Source: Cannabis sativa (lineage: Eukaryota > Streptophyta > Magnoliopsida > Rosales > Cannabaceae). From it: DNA of 64,000 nucleotides. Position 1 is the stretch's first letter. Every line of letters starts with the position of its first letter. The notes under the pieces are model-generated. The model did not search any database. It saw only the letters and a list, made by a program, of their open reading frames with translations, and had not been told where the DNA came from. The stretch spans positions 32,287,257 through 32,351,256 of the forward strand of contig NC_083607.1 in NCBI RefSeq assembly GCF_029168945.1, read 5' to 3'. Both the position numbers and the translations under genes were made by a program. Below, piece by piece: positions 23,093 to 33,546 of the stretch.

Positions 23093-24548
23093 GTCTAGGA
23101 CATTGTAGTTGCACCAAATGGCATTAAGGCCATAGGGTGCAAATGGATCTACAAAAAGAAAGAGGAGTTAGTGGACAATTCGAACTTATAAAGCTAGACT
23201 CGTAGTAAAGGGTTATACCCAAATAGAAGGTGTGGAGTATGAGGATACTTTTAGTCCAGTCTTCATGTTCAAATCCATTGGGACACTTCAATCCATAGTT
23301 GTTACTCTCAATTATGAGATTTGGTAGATGGACGTCAAGATAACTTTCCTTAACGGAATTCTTAATGAAACCATCTATATGGAGCAACTAGAATGGTTCA
23401 AGGTTCCAAGATAGGAAGGGAAAGTCTGCAAGCTAATAGGTCGATTTATGGACTAAAGCACGCTTCTCGTTCCTGGAACAAAAGGTTTGATGAGACCGTC
23501 AAAACCCTTAGTTTTAACCAAAACGAAGATGAACCTTGTGTTTACCTACTCAAGAAGAATCAAGTGGTAGTATTCCTGGTCCCTTATATGGATGACATCT
23601 TGATCATTAGAAACAATGTCAGAAGTTATTATATTTGGAATGGCTTAGCACTTAGCTAGAGATGAAAGACTTGTGTGAAGCTATTTATGTTCTTTGGATC
23701 AAAATTATTAAAGACCGGAAGAACAGATCACTTGCTCTCTCACAAGTAACTTACGTTGATAAGGTGCTAGAGTGCTTCTCTATGACTAACTCCAAAGGAG
23801 ATTATATGCCTTTCAGACATGGTATACGTCTATCTAAGAAATAATGTCCCACTTGAACCAGATTGGGAAGAAGACATGAGAAAAATACCCTATGCTTCAG
23901 TAGTAGGAAGTCTAATGTACGCTATGTTGTGCAATAGACCGAATATTTGCTATGTGGTGGGAATTGTGAGCATGTATCAATCAAATCCAGGAAAAGAACA
24001 TTGGATGACAGTTAAGCACATTCTGAAGTATTGATATGGACCAAAAACTACATGTTAGTCTATAAGGGTGGTGCTTTGAACACTTTAGCCTACACTAACT
24101 CAGATTTCTAAGATTGTATCGATGATATGAAGTCTACATGTGGGATTGTGTTTACTCTTGGGTGGAGTAATGATTTCGAGAATCATCAAGTAGTCTGCAA
24201 TCTCTAATTCCACCATGGAGTCTGAGTACATAGCGGCCGCTGAGGTAGCTAAAGAATTGATCTGGCTTAAAAAGTTTTTTACAGAGCTTGGCATTATTTC
24301 AAATATGGATAAGCCACTAGTGTTGCTTTGTGACAAAAATGTTGCAATTGCCAACAGTAAAGAGCCATAGAGAGAAAATATCATATCATTAGGGAGTCTA
24401 TGGCGAGAGGAGACAATCTAGTGGAGAAGATTGACATTGAAAAAAATCTAGTTGATCTATTTATGAAGACACAATCAGAGACTATATTTGAGAAGCACAT
24501 TAAGAATATAAGATTAATGAAAATATACTAATAGTTTTATGTTAGTTC
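23093..24548 (+). pseudogene. Copia A reverse transcriptase and RNase H remnant
   Basis: Continuation of copia A pol after element C. Motifs in order, spread over several frames with stops: GIKAIGCKWIYKKK (about 23120), DTFSPV (23245), MDVKITFLNG (23330), LKHASRSWNKRF (23455), the polymerase core YMDDILII (23588-23611), and the RNase H segment TMESEYIAAAEVAKELIWLKK (about 24212-24275). This order is the usual copia RT and RNase H. The second residue, Trp in relatives, is a TAG stop. No function is expected. Confidence 0.88.
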
Positions 24549-24559
24549 AAATGGAAGTT
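24549..24559 (+). other. Degenerate polypurine tract of copia A
   Basis: AAATGGAAGTT stands where other family members have GTGGGAGTT, just before the LTR start. Confidence 0.55.
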
Positions 24560-24630
24560 TGCTGAGATTTTATGCCCTAGATAAAACCCTATTTCAATGT
24601 AATCTTATTTACTTATTAATAAAAAATAAT
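24560..24630 (+). repeat. Copia A 3' LTR fragment
   Basis: Starts TGCTGAGATTTTATGCCCTA, a mutated form of the family LTR start, and stays alignable through TTACTTATTAATAAA. The rest of the LTR is missing or unrecognisable. Confidence 0.7.
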
Positions 24631-24904
24631 CATGTGATTATATGCTTCAAGTTAAGTATCTTGATTTATCAATATCAAAAAATGCAATACTTAATTTTTT
24701 TTAAATTAATTATTCTTTATATTTGAATATTTTTTTTAAATAACTAAAATATAATGTAATAAATTTGTAATATTATAGGATTAAAATACTAAAAAATTAA
24801 TTTGTAACATTATTTGAAAAATATATTCATGAAATGAATAAACAGTTTAAATAATTTTATATTTAAATTCAAAAAATATCTTATTATTCGAATGGAGATC
24901 TCAA
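24631..24904 (+). other. AT-rich sequence between copia A remnant and MULE
   Basis: No gene, repeat or motif recognised. The last eight bases before the MULE (24905-24912, TATTAAAA) form the target duplication. Confidence 0.6.
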
Positions 24905-24912
24905 TATTAAAA

Positions 24913-25020
24913 GGGAAATTCTAATTTCTATGCTTGCATTTAGTTAAAAAATTTCCTCAAAACTCACAATACCCAATATTTAAAATATATGACCACTTTT
25001 CTATTATGCTCAAAATACCT
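24913..25020 (+). repeat. Left terminal inverted repeat of the MULE
   Basis: Starts GGGAAATTCTAATTTC. The first roughly 50 bases align well with the complement of 59423-59472 (shared blocks GGGAAATT, ATGCTT.CA, TTAAAAAA.TTTCCT). Similarity continues more weakly for about 110 bp in total (ATATATGA..A, CAAAA.TA.CC). Confidence 0.82.
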
Positions 25021-25440
25021 TCTTTATTTACTTCACCCCCTCTCACTTCTTCTCTCTTTCCCTCTCTCTTATTTTCTCTAAGTGTTGCTGCCCAAAGCTA
25101 CGTCACAAGGGAAGCTCAAATTTTCGCTCTTCTCTATTCTCATTCTTTTCACCTCACTACACTAGCAGCTACTACACAAGACTCACCACATAATTTCTAT
25201 CATTTTTGGACGAGCATCATACACTAACTCATGGATAATTTTTTTTGTTTGTGTAATCTAGTTTGTTGTTATTATATTTAGTTTAAAGTGTTGTTTTGAT
25301 GCTTGATCTGTGGATTATTGCTGTTATTTTGCTATTTTTTGTGTTAAAAATGTTTACTGCCTGTGAAAACTGGATTTTTCCTGATTTCTACAATTTTTTT
25401 CGTCTAGCCCGATGGGGTTCGATGTTAGCCCGATGTATTT
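25021..25440 (+). promoter_or_regulatory. MULE left subterminal region, likely transposase promoter and leader
   Basis: Pyrimidine-rich from 25025 to 25085 (CTCTCTTTCCCTCTC-type), then mixed sequence without an ORF of note. The complement of the right end (59285-59340) has a similar CT-rich block at the same distance from the terminus. By analogy with MuDR, transposase transcription would start in or near this end; no TATA box stands out. Confidence 0.45.
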
Positions 25441-25770
25441 TAAAAAAGAGCTGACATGGGTAAAAGCTTGATGGGGTCAGATGGAGACCTGATACGGGTC
25501 TGATGGTACCCCCTAAAATGTTATTTTTTTGGTTTTTGTGGCCAAGTCCGATGGTGTCCGATGGAGACCCGATAGGGGTCCAATGGTACCCCTAAAAATG
25601 TTATTTTTTTTTTGTGGCCGAATCCGATGGGGTCCGATGGAGACCCGATATGGGTCTGATGGCACCACATAAAAATGTCATTTTTTGGTTTTTTTTTTTG
25701 GCTTAGTCCGATGGGAGTCCGACTTGGGTCCGATTGGGCCTGATTTGGGTTTGATTGGGCCCCAAAAAAT
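25441..25770 (+). repeat. Subterminal degenerate tandem repeats rich in TCCGATGG (left)
   Basis: Units of about 77-80 bp: GATGGAGACC recurs at 25480, 25560 and 25636. Each unit has TCCGATGG, then GGGTC.GATGG.ACC and a T-rich tail. Further TCCGAT motifs without the full unit reach about 25745. The right subterminal region (58786-58985) is rich in the same motif in both orientations. Confidence 0.75.
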
Positions 25771-25855
25771 TGGTTTTTTGGTTTTTATTTTTGGGATCAG
25801 GCCTGATTTTGTTTTCATATTTATTGCATTTCAAGATTTTTTTTCGGTGAGATGT

Positions 25856-27726
25856 TGTTGGGTTTTGTGCCCTAAATAAAACCCATTTCAATATAATCAG
25901 ATTTACTTATTAATAAAGATCAGAAATAACATTTTATGTTGCGTGGTTCACATGATTTATTTCAAGATTATGTACATAATGTATGAATTCTATTTAAGTC
26001 CAGAACATATCAATTTGTTAATGATTATAGTGTTGTCAGCACAGTGGAATATAATCTTAATTATATGTTCGAAAGTTTATTCCCTGATTTGTCAGTTCAC
26101 TGGATTTGCACTGACATGATAATCAGCGATAGGTATTCTTACACCTTTGATAAGTGTTATGTCCTTTTCAGGGCATTAGCAAAGTTTACCAGTATCGGAT
26201 GTATGGAGTATACATCGTAAGGGACTGATATTGAACTTTGATTAGATATATTAAAATTTACCGTAATATCTATTCAATTCAATATCACCTGTTGATCCTA
26301 GATAAAATGATCTTAATCCTGATATGGTTAGGTTCGATCTCAAGAGTATTATACATGTTCTTTGATTTGTTAGTTAAGCCTACTTTTGGGTCAGGGTGAT
26401 ACGTACATTTTTGGAACATGATAGTATAATTGAGTGGGAGCGCTAACATAAATATGGAGTCTATAACTTCTATAGGAATTTAGAAGTGAAACGATGATAT
26501 CCTTCGAGCTTGGCTAAACAGAGATAAATGGTGGAGATCTCATTTCACTTCGCTGAAATATCATTTATACAGAGCTAAGTGATTTAAGGATAAAATAAAT
26601 TGAAGGTGTAACGGTAATTTAGTTCCTATTCAATGTAGAGCATCCATTAGAGGGTCATTGATCAAATTAGGATTATAACAATGGATAACTAATAGCATAT
26701 CTAATCGTGGAACATATAGAGCGTTCTATATGACTGAGAGTGCAATTCCAAGTTCTAAGTGTGGATTCAATAAGGAATTAATAAGTTAGGGAATTTACTT
26801 GGTAAATTCGGTTCGACTTATTGGAAGCTCGGTTATATAGGCCCATGGTCCCCATACTAGTTGAGACCATACTGCTTGTAAGACTCAGTTAATTGATTTT
26901 GATTAATCAATTATAATTCTAAAGTTAGACTATGTCTACCTTATGAATTTTCACTAAGTAAGGGCAAAATTGTAAAAAAAAAAAAAAAGAGATTCTAGGT
27001 TTTATTTGTTAATTAAGAGACTTTATATGTCTAATTAATAAATATATTAAATGACAATATTATTTAATAATTAATTTTTAGTTATTAAATAATTAGAATT
27101 GACATTTAAACTGTTAAAATTGGAAAATTGGCATTTTTGAGAAAATGGGATTGAAAAATTACAAAATTGCAAAGATTGCAAAGTGAGGCCCATTATCCCT
27201 TATATGGCCGGCCACTTTGTATAGTAATTACCATTTATATTTTTTTCATTATTTTAATGTCATACAATTCTAACCTAAACCTAATGGCATTCTATAAATA
27301 GAAAGTGATGGCTTCAGGAAACTATGACTTGCATCTTATTTTCTCTCAAAGAAAACCTGATTCCTAGCCGCCCCTCTCTTCTCTTTTCTTCAATTTCGAA
27401 ATCCCCTTGTGATAGAGTAGTGCCCACACACATCAAGTGGTATCGCAATCATAGTGTGGAAGATTGTGTAGAATCCAATCAAGAAGGAGAATCAACATCA
27501 AAGGAAGGAGAGAAAGAGATCCAGGTTCAGATCTTGATTATGCTCTGCTACAGAAAGGAATCAAGGGCTAGAGATTTGAACGGAAGGAGTCATTATATTT
27601 TGCTGCACCCAATGTAAGGTTTCCTAAACTTTATATGTGTTTATTTCGTTGTTTTAGAATTCATATTACGATGTTAATGAAACATACATGGTAGTAAATC
27701 TAGATCCTGGTAAAATATTTCCAACA
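25856..27726 (+). repeat. Solo copia LTR (1871 bp) in MULE
   Basis: Starts TGTTGGGTTTTGTGCCC and ends TATTTCCAACA, with no primer site, polypurine tract or internal region on either side. Flanks are GATGT (25851-25855) and GATTT (27727-27731), a TSD with one mismatch. A solo LTR arises when recombination between the two LTRs removes the internal region. Confidence 0.87.
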
Positions 27727-27761
27727 GATTTTTGTTCTAAATTATAATTGTATTTTTTAAA

Positions 27762-29341
27762 ATGTATGTGACAGGTTCAACTCTTAATGCATGTGTTATG
27801 TATAATGGTGTTTGGGAGCTTGATGGTAAAGATTGGGTTTATAAACGGGGCAAAAATTTGACATTTGACATTGATCCAAACCTAAGCTACTCAGGTTTGG
27901 TTGATGTTTTGTATGAAGAACTGGATGTTGAGAAAGTGGAGTATGACTTGAAATTGGAAGTAAATTACAAGTACATGAAAGGCTATGAGTATTACCCTGA
28001 AGTTATTGGAAATGATAAGCGTGCAAGGTACTTTTTATCTACACTTGCGAAGAAGCCAGATGAATTTATTCCTTTGTTTGTGACTTTGTTAAAGAAGAAT
28101 GTTTGCGTGGATCCTAGTCCCACACTAAGTTCTGTTAAGGACAATCGTAGCGAGGTTGGGAGTTTTGTTCCAGAAACAAATCCAAAGGTGTTGGTTGTCG
28201 ATGTATCACATGAATTAAACACTATGATATCGAGTGCTGATATTGTAGCATAAATGCCCTTCATTGATGGTTTTTTTGATGGTCCAGACCCTGAATGTTA
28301 TGTTGAGGGAAATGATGGCTTAAGAGACGACCAAGGTACAGAGGCCCCTCATGCTTTAGCTTTCAACTTGACTCCACTATCGTACCAAATACCGCCGAGG
28401 CCACCGACACGGAAAAGAGTGCCCCGTAGAGAAAATCGCAAAACACATGAACTAGTAGTAGTCGTCCAAGCGAAACCAGTAATGCTAGAGGAACCACTGA
28501 CAGTACATGTCCTAATAATGGTAGAGAGACCAATGATATTAGTGGTCCTACTGATGCTCGAGGGACCAATGTGACCAAATTTAGTGATCCATTTTCTTCT
28601 TTGACAAGTTACGGTAAATTCAAGGAGAAAATGTATACAAGAGAAGACATCAAGGATCATAATCATTATATATCTACAGGTGGCACAGCAGACGGGGAAT
28701 TACATGTAGGAAAGTTTTTTAGAGACAAAGAGCATTTAAAGATGGTTGTTGGCTTGTATGTAATGAAGAAAGGGTTTGACTACTACGTTAGAAAGTCCGG
28801 TACTGATATTTGGTACGTCACATGTAAGGATACAAACTGTGGGTGGAGATTAAGAGCAAAGAAGAACGTACTTTCTAACATGTTTGAGGAGAGTACATTT
28901 CATAATGTACATACATGTTCTCTTGATCTTCGAGGAAAAGATAACCATTAAGCACCACCTTTGATAGTTTCCCATCTAATTAAAAATAAGTTCGCAACTG
29001 ACGGCTCGGATCACTTCGCCTCTGATATAAGAAAAAGTATGCAGAAGGATTACGGGATCCAAATGAGTTATGAAAAGGCATGTAGGTCCAGAGAGAAGGC
29101 ACTACACCTAGTTCGGGGTACACCTAAAGATTCGTACTCGAAATTACCTAGTTACTTGCACATGCTAACAGTTGAGAAATCCAGGTACCATCACGGATTT
29201 TGTGGTAGAAGATGGTCGCTACAAGTATTGTTTCTTCTCTCTAGGTCCTTGTATTCGGAGGTTTAGGTTTTGTTGACCTATTGTATGCGTTGATGGGTCT
29301 CTAGAAGACTAGGTATGGTGGGCAAATGTTGTGTGTAGTGG
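27762..29341 (+). pseudogene. MULE transposase, part 1 (PB1-like, MuDR DNA-binding, start of catalytic core)
   Basis: N-terminal part of a MuDR-family transposase, which would bind the element's terminal repeats in the nucleus and cut them. First an N-terminal PB1-like region (27762-28253: YNGVWELDGKDWVY), ended by TAA; the same frame resumes at once with a low-complexity linker (28254-28574). After a frameshift comes the MuDR DNA-binding domain (28571-28951: VGKFFRDKEHLKMVVGLYVM, CKDTNCGWRLRA, HTC). Another stop follows, then a segment with SYEKACRSREKAL (28961-29170) leading to the first catalytic Asp in VCVDGS (about 29290). The gene is cut here by the Ty3 solo LTR and resumes at 44518. 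The ATG at 27762 is only the first visible one; TGACAG|G just after it could instead be a splice acceptor. Confidence 0.88.
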
Positions 29342-29409
29342 TGTAAAGACCGCCTATCTTTAATTTGGAAATTAGCAGATAATAAGGGCCTAATTATGAA
29401 GATTGTTTA

Positions 29410-30195
29410 TGTTGACCGAGGTTTTTGGCAACTAATAAAATATTATAAGTTTATAGAGCTGTAAGAAATTTAGAGAAGGATTTTTACGTGGTTGGGGCGT
29501 TAATGAGCCTTAGTCCACGAGTCTTTGTTATTTATGGATGTATTTAATACAGAGAATGTATTTGGTGAGTGTTTCACTCTTATAAATACAGAGAATGTTC
29601 TTGGTGAGTATTTACTCTTCTTGCTCTTACGCAGCCCAAGATTCTCGACCCCATTTAATGAGCTTTGAGGGGGTATTTATAGTGTTTTTGGTGGGGTGAT
29701 CCCCAGAAGTATTGTACAAATGTATCTGTAAGTATTCATAAAGTTGGGCATTCCCAATGAATATACAATGAGTAATGCATGGTCAAATCCCTAGGTGCTG
29801 TAGGGCTTTTATGTGGAATGTCCTTATTGTCTTTTGACTGATGTGACTCTTCACAGTGTAGCCGTCGTTAGACTTAAATGATCATTACTTTGTAGCTGCT
29901 GGTTGGAGGTTGTGCCATCAGACTTTATTGCGTGTAGCAGTCCCAACACGTTTCCTCCCATGCGGCATTAAATGCGACTTGATTGCTCAGGAGAAACCTG
30001 ACACCCCGCGGAGATGCCTTAGCGTTACTCGAGCTTCCGGGAGAGTATAGGGTTTCATATGCCTTCTCCGGGAGCTACGTCCCGGACGCTGCCTTATAGC
30101 GTAAAGACTTAGCAAATATTTTGAATCATAAATTGCTTGATCCATGTGTCCTTTCCTGGTTGGTCCACGTATATTGGGCAAAATCAGGGGCAACA
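29410..30195 (-). repeat. Tat element 3' LTR (786 bp)
   Basis: On the minus strand it starts TGTTGCCCCTGATTTTG and ends ACCTCGGTCAACA. An internal duplication of about 39 bp (AATACAGAGAATGT at 29546 and 29585) is shared with the other LTR. Confidence 0.95.
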
Positions 30196-30211
30196 TTTAC
30201 CCCCCAAGCCT
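30196..30211 (-). other. Polypurine tract of the Tat element
   Basis: On the minus strand AGGCTTGGGGGGTAAA ends directly at the 3' LTR start. The upstream half is one arm of the hairpin at 30205-30240. Confidence 0.75.
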
Positions 30212-30240
30212 TGTTTATTTGAAAAGTAAAACAAGGCTTG
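30205..30240. other. Perfect 12-bp inverted repeat at the polypurine tract
   Basis: CAAGCCTTGTTT (30205-30216) pairs with AAACAAGGCTTG (30229-30240) across a 12-base loop. One arm overlaps the polypurine tract of the Tat element. Confidence 0.8.
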
Positions 30241-30526
30241 CTCAAGTGCTTTCGGTTGACTCCTCGGTTTCCTGGCACGAGCTTTGAGCGTGTGAGGGCG
30301 CATTTAATGATGGCTTTTAATGCAGCGATTCACTTTTGCAGGGGTTGATTTGTTTCACGCCCATTGATTGATACGGGGCATTAATGGTGTCAGACGGATA
30401 CTCAAACGTTTCCACTGCCTTAATTGCGAGTCAATCTGGTCCGTCGATCTTTGAGAATTCGAATCGTGCGTTTCCCCCACCGTTCGATTGGTAGGTGATA
30501 GTGCCTGTTCCTCATGCAGTTTTGCC
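30241..30526 (+). promoter_or_regulatory. Upstream region of the antisense gene
   Basis: About 290 bp between the hairpin and the TATA box, without an ORF on either strand that fits the element. It is the likely promoter of the plus-strand gene. Confidence 0.5.
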
Positions 30527-30534
30527 TATAAAAG
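30527..30534 (+). promoter_or_regulatory. TATA box of the Tat antisense gene
   Basis: TATAAAAG in the context CCTATAAAAGCC is a textbook plant TATA box. It would place a start site near 30555-30565. The predicted 5' UTR then runs to a consensus splice donor at 30733. Confidence 0.75.
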
Positions 30535-30732
30535 CCACCACCTTTCCTTCATTTCGGTTACTTCCCATTTCTTGCCAACTTTGCTCAAATTTCCCAGAGA
30601 GAAAAATTCTCAGACCAAGAAAAACACTGTCGAACACTTTGCGATTTTTCCCAGTTCATCTTCGTTCATTACTGTCAATCCTTCTTGTCTTCGTTTGATT
30701 TACAGCAGGACCCCCAGTCTCAACACTTTACT

Positions 30733-31196
30733 GTAAGTCTCTTGCACCCCTTGCTTTATTGTTAATGTGCATGGCATGCATTTACTTATCTGCTTGTTTT
30801 TTCTGGGTTTTGTATTTGAAGTTTCTGGGAATGCAAACTTTTAGATTCTTCACGTAATAGGTCTAGGTTCACCATTTCTAGTGATAGGATTGCACTTGTC
30901 ACGCATTTGTTACTGTTTTTTGCAAAAGACCATACATTCTTCGTATACTGGTCGTTTAGGGCATAGGAGAGATTGCTTTCTTTCGACTTTCTGCCCTTTC
31001 TTTTTCTTTGGTGCGTAATGCCGTCTTCTGTGAATTTATTGCGCCCGACTCTTGTCCAGGGAATCCTTCTAGATTTCCTGTTTGACAGGTGTCCGGAGGG
31101 GGCCTCTTTCCAGCGGTTAAGGAACCCCCATTCCCTTTTTCTTGGTTTAGGGTTTGGTATGGGGCCTAACTGCTGGAATCTTAATTCTTTTTACAG
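30733..31196 (+). other. 5' UTR intron of the Tat antisense gene
   Basis: Donor ACT|GTAAGTCTC at 30733 and acceptor TTTTTACAG|AATC at 31196, ten bases before the first ATG at 31206. The 464-bp interior is T-rich, as plant introns are. Predicted from consensus only. Confidence 0.65.
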
Positions 31197-31205
31197 AATC
31201 GAAAC

Positions 31206-32696
31206 ATGTCTGCTTCTGGCTTAAAGTCATCCAAGAAGAGTGGTAAGTGTCTGGCTACCCTCGAAGAGGTCTCGCTGGGTCCCGTTACCCAGGAGGGGTA
31301 CAAGTCTCGGGCCACCGGATGGGAGGCGGCAGAGCTTCACTCTACTCTAACTTGTCCCCATCAGTTGGAGAAAATCGTGGAGGTAGCTGGAATCAAGCCT
31401 TCCACATCCAGGACCTACCACTGGCCACCTCGTGATGCGGAGACGCCCAATCACAACTACGGCGGCTTAGGGGCCTGGAGCCAGACGCACTTGATGGCCG
31501 GGGCCATGCTTCCTCTCCAAGACTACTTTGTTAATTTTTTAGTTTTTGTCGGCCTTGCGCCATACCAACTTATTCCTCAAGCATACCGCCTGCTCTTAGG
31601 CTTATTTATTTTTTACTCCGCCCGGGGATGGGGCTCTCCCAGCCCGGCGGAGATATTGTATTTTTATGAACTTGTTTCTGTCCCCAAGAAGGGGGACAAA
31701 CTTAAGGACGGTTTTTATGGGTTCCAGGCCCACCCTGCCAATGATGGGGTGGTCCCTTATAATAGGCAAACTCATGTCAAGGAGTATCGCCATCGTTTTT
31801 TCTTCTCTTCCGGGTTCCGGGCGGTGGAACATCCGGAACTCCTCACGGAGTGGGTTAGGATTCCACCTTACGAACGGACCGCGCCTACTCAGGTCTTTCT
31901 TCGGAGAGCCCAGGCCTTCGCCTCTTATGACGGGGCGGACCTCGATGTCGGGGGCCTGGTTACGACGGAGAATTGTCGGAAGGCAAAACTCATCCTGCCG
32001 CACCAATCCGTGGAGGACTCTAACCTTTCCCAGGTTATCTGTCCCAATGTGAGGGTGCCTGCTGCGGAGAAGACCTTTTGGGACGAGATCATTGCCACTG
32101 CCGAGAAGAAGTACCAGGACTATCTCTACCGGAAGGCTCAGGAGAAAGCCTACTCCAAGGCTCAAGCAGCTTCCGGGAGGCCACTTCGCGTGGGGAGCCC
32201 GGTCGAGAGGAGAAGCCAGGCGATCGTTGGGAAGCCCCTTCATATTGGGGACTCAGCGGAGAGAAGGGCTCCAAAGCCTTCGGCTCAGGAGCCGAACCCT
32301 AGGGCTCCTGGCTCCAGCACTTCCGGCTCCGGTGGTAAGTCTCCTTTAGCAGTTCATTACGTCCCTTCTGTTAGCAAGTACGCCAGTCTTAGGCCTGTAG
32401 GGTTCGATGAGCGTCTTTATAGGTTTAGGATGCCCTCGACCTGGTGGGGAGACCATATGAAGGAGTTTTATTTTTCCAACTTAGGAGATTTCCTAGGTCG
32501 GTCCCAGATGGGTTCTGGTCCTCCGGAGCCCGTCCCCTTAGACCCTTCAGCTTATATTTCATCCAGCTGGTTCCGGCTTTCGGACAGCTATCTCGGAGAC
32601 GATGCTGCCAGCATTAAGATTCGGAACTTTGCTAGGGCCGAATTAGAGAGTCAGGGTAGGACTAGCTTGTTTGCTATATTTGAGCGTTTGTTGTAG
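31206..32696 (+). CDS. Tat antisense gene (aORF), N-terminal part, gypsy-type transposon domain
   Basis: An open frame of 496 codons on the strand opposite gag-pol. ATG at 31206 follows a splice acceptor. Residues about 95-180 (MLPLQDYFVNFLVFVGLAPYQ and following) resemble the Pfam putative gypsy-type transposon domain (Transposase_28), known from extra ORFs of Tat-lineage elements. Despite its name it has no shown transposase activity. A basic Ser/Pro-rich stretch follows (residues about 310-385), then a second folded-looking segment (MPSTWWGDHMKEFYF). The frame ends in TAG at 32694, but TTGTTGTAGCAG there also looks like a splice acceptor and the same gene clearly goes on. Function is unknown; it is not part of the replication machinery. 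Confidence 0.82.
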   Translation: MSASGLKSSKKSGKCLATLEEVSLGPVTQEGYKSRATGWEAAELHSTLTCPHQLEKIVEVAGIKPSTSRTYHWPPRDAETPNHNYGGLGAWSQTHLMAGAMLPLQDYFVNFLVFVGLAPYQLIPQAYRLLLGLFIFYSARGWGSPSPAEILYFYELVSVPKKGDKLKDGFYGFQAHPANDGVVPYNRQTHVKEYRHRFFFSSGFRAVEHPELLTEWVRIPPYERTAPTQVFLRRAQAFASYDGADLDVGGLVTTENCRKAKLILPHQSVEDSNLSQVICPNVRVPAAEKTFWDEIIATAEKKYQDYLYRKAQEKAYSKAQAASGRPLRVGSPVERRSQAIVGKPLHIGDSAERRAPKPSAQEPNPRAPGSSTSGSGGKSPLAVHYVPSVSKYASLRPVGFDERLYRFRMPSTWWGDHMKEFYFSNLGDFLGRSQMGSGPPEPVPLDPSAYISSSWFRLSDSYLGDDAASIKIRNFARAELESQGRTSLFAIFERLL

Positions 32697-33461
32697 CAGG
32701 CGTTTCCATGGACGCCATTTTGGCCGAACTTGCCAGAGTTCACACTCCAGAAGCTCCCCCTCCCTTTACTTCTTCCCAGATGCCCCCCCCCCCCTCTAAA
32801 GGCTTCTTCCAGTGCTCCTCCAGACACTATTGACTTAGTGGATGAGGAGGTGCTCCCGAGAGAAGGTCAAGAAAAGCAATGGGGATTTTCTGAGGAAGTT
32901 GAAGAAGGTGAAGGAGGACACCGGGCTCTTCCTGAGGAAGTTGAAGAAAGTGAAGAAGAGCAAGAAGTTGCTCTGATTCGCAAACGCAAGGGCAAAATGG
33001 TTGCCCAGGAGGAGCCCAAACGGCAACGGAGAGCTGACACTCCGGCCCACGGTCTTGATGGCGGGGTCTCTCCCATGGAGGAACACACTGCCCCTCCCAA
33101 TATTGTGCTGACTCTGGTTCCTGGAGATGAGGCGAGACAGGAGCTCTGGATAACTAAACACAACTACGCCATGGACGAATATTCCCGGGGGTATGCTGAG
33201 GTGGAGGCCCTTAAGAGGATCTTACGAGTTGAGATGCAAAATACTCTCAACAACCCAGCATACCAGAATCCGTGGGATCTAAATTTGGATCCCTTGTCGG
33301 ACTGGTTCGGTCATTTCCTCGGGCCCACATTAGCTCCCTTTGCCGCGGAGATGACTGGCGAGTTTGCATCCCAGCTTACCCGGTGTGCACCTAAGCGGTT
33401 CGCTGCTTGTGCATCCTTGAACTCCATCTTCCAAGTCCAGGACCTCAGCCACTCCTTCACT
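32697..33461 (+). pseudogene. Tat antisense gene, middle exon (acidic region), with frameshift at a C run
   Basis: The frame starting MDAILAELARVHTPEAPPPF (32709) runs into a run of about ten C (32783-32792), after which the neighbouring frame stays open to 33461. This is a likely homopolymer slip. The downstream part has an acidic Glu-rich block (EEVEEGEGGH, EEVEESEEEQE), a basic cluster (KRKGKM, PKRQRR) that could act as a nuclear localisation signal, and a segment with QNPWDLNLDPLSDWF. It ends at a consensus donor CTGTG|GTAAGTATT at 33462. Confidence 0.7.
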
Positions 33462-33546
33462 GTGGTAAGTATTTTGTAGTTTACTTCTCTCCTTATTATT
33501 ATATTTTTTTTTGGAGATTCTTACTTATACTTGTATCCTTTCCCAG
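33462..33546 (+). other. Intron in the Tat antisense gene
   Basis: 85 bp, GTAAGTATT to CCTTTCCCAG, T-rich before the acceptor. Splicing joins two long open segments. Confidence 0.75.

Noticed and set aside
23393..24034. Several short ORFs that look like separate small genes
   Set aside because: They are frameshifted pieces of one copia RT and RNase H pseudogene.
31602..32243. A 213-residue minus-strand ORF under the Tat antisense gene
   Set aside because: Shadow of the GC-rich coding frame on the plus strand. It is in the wrong place for any Tat gag-pol domain.
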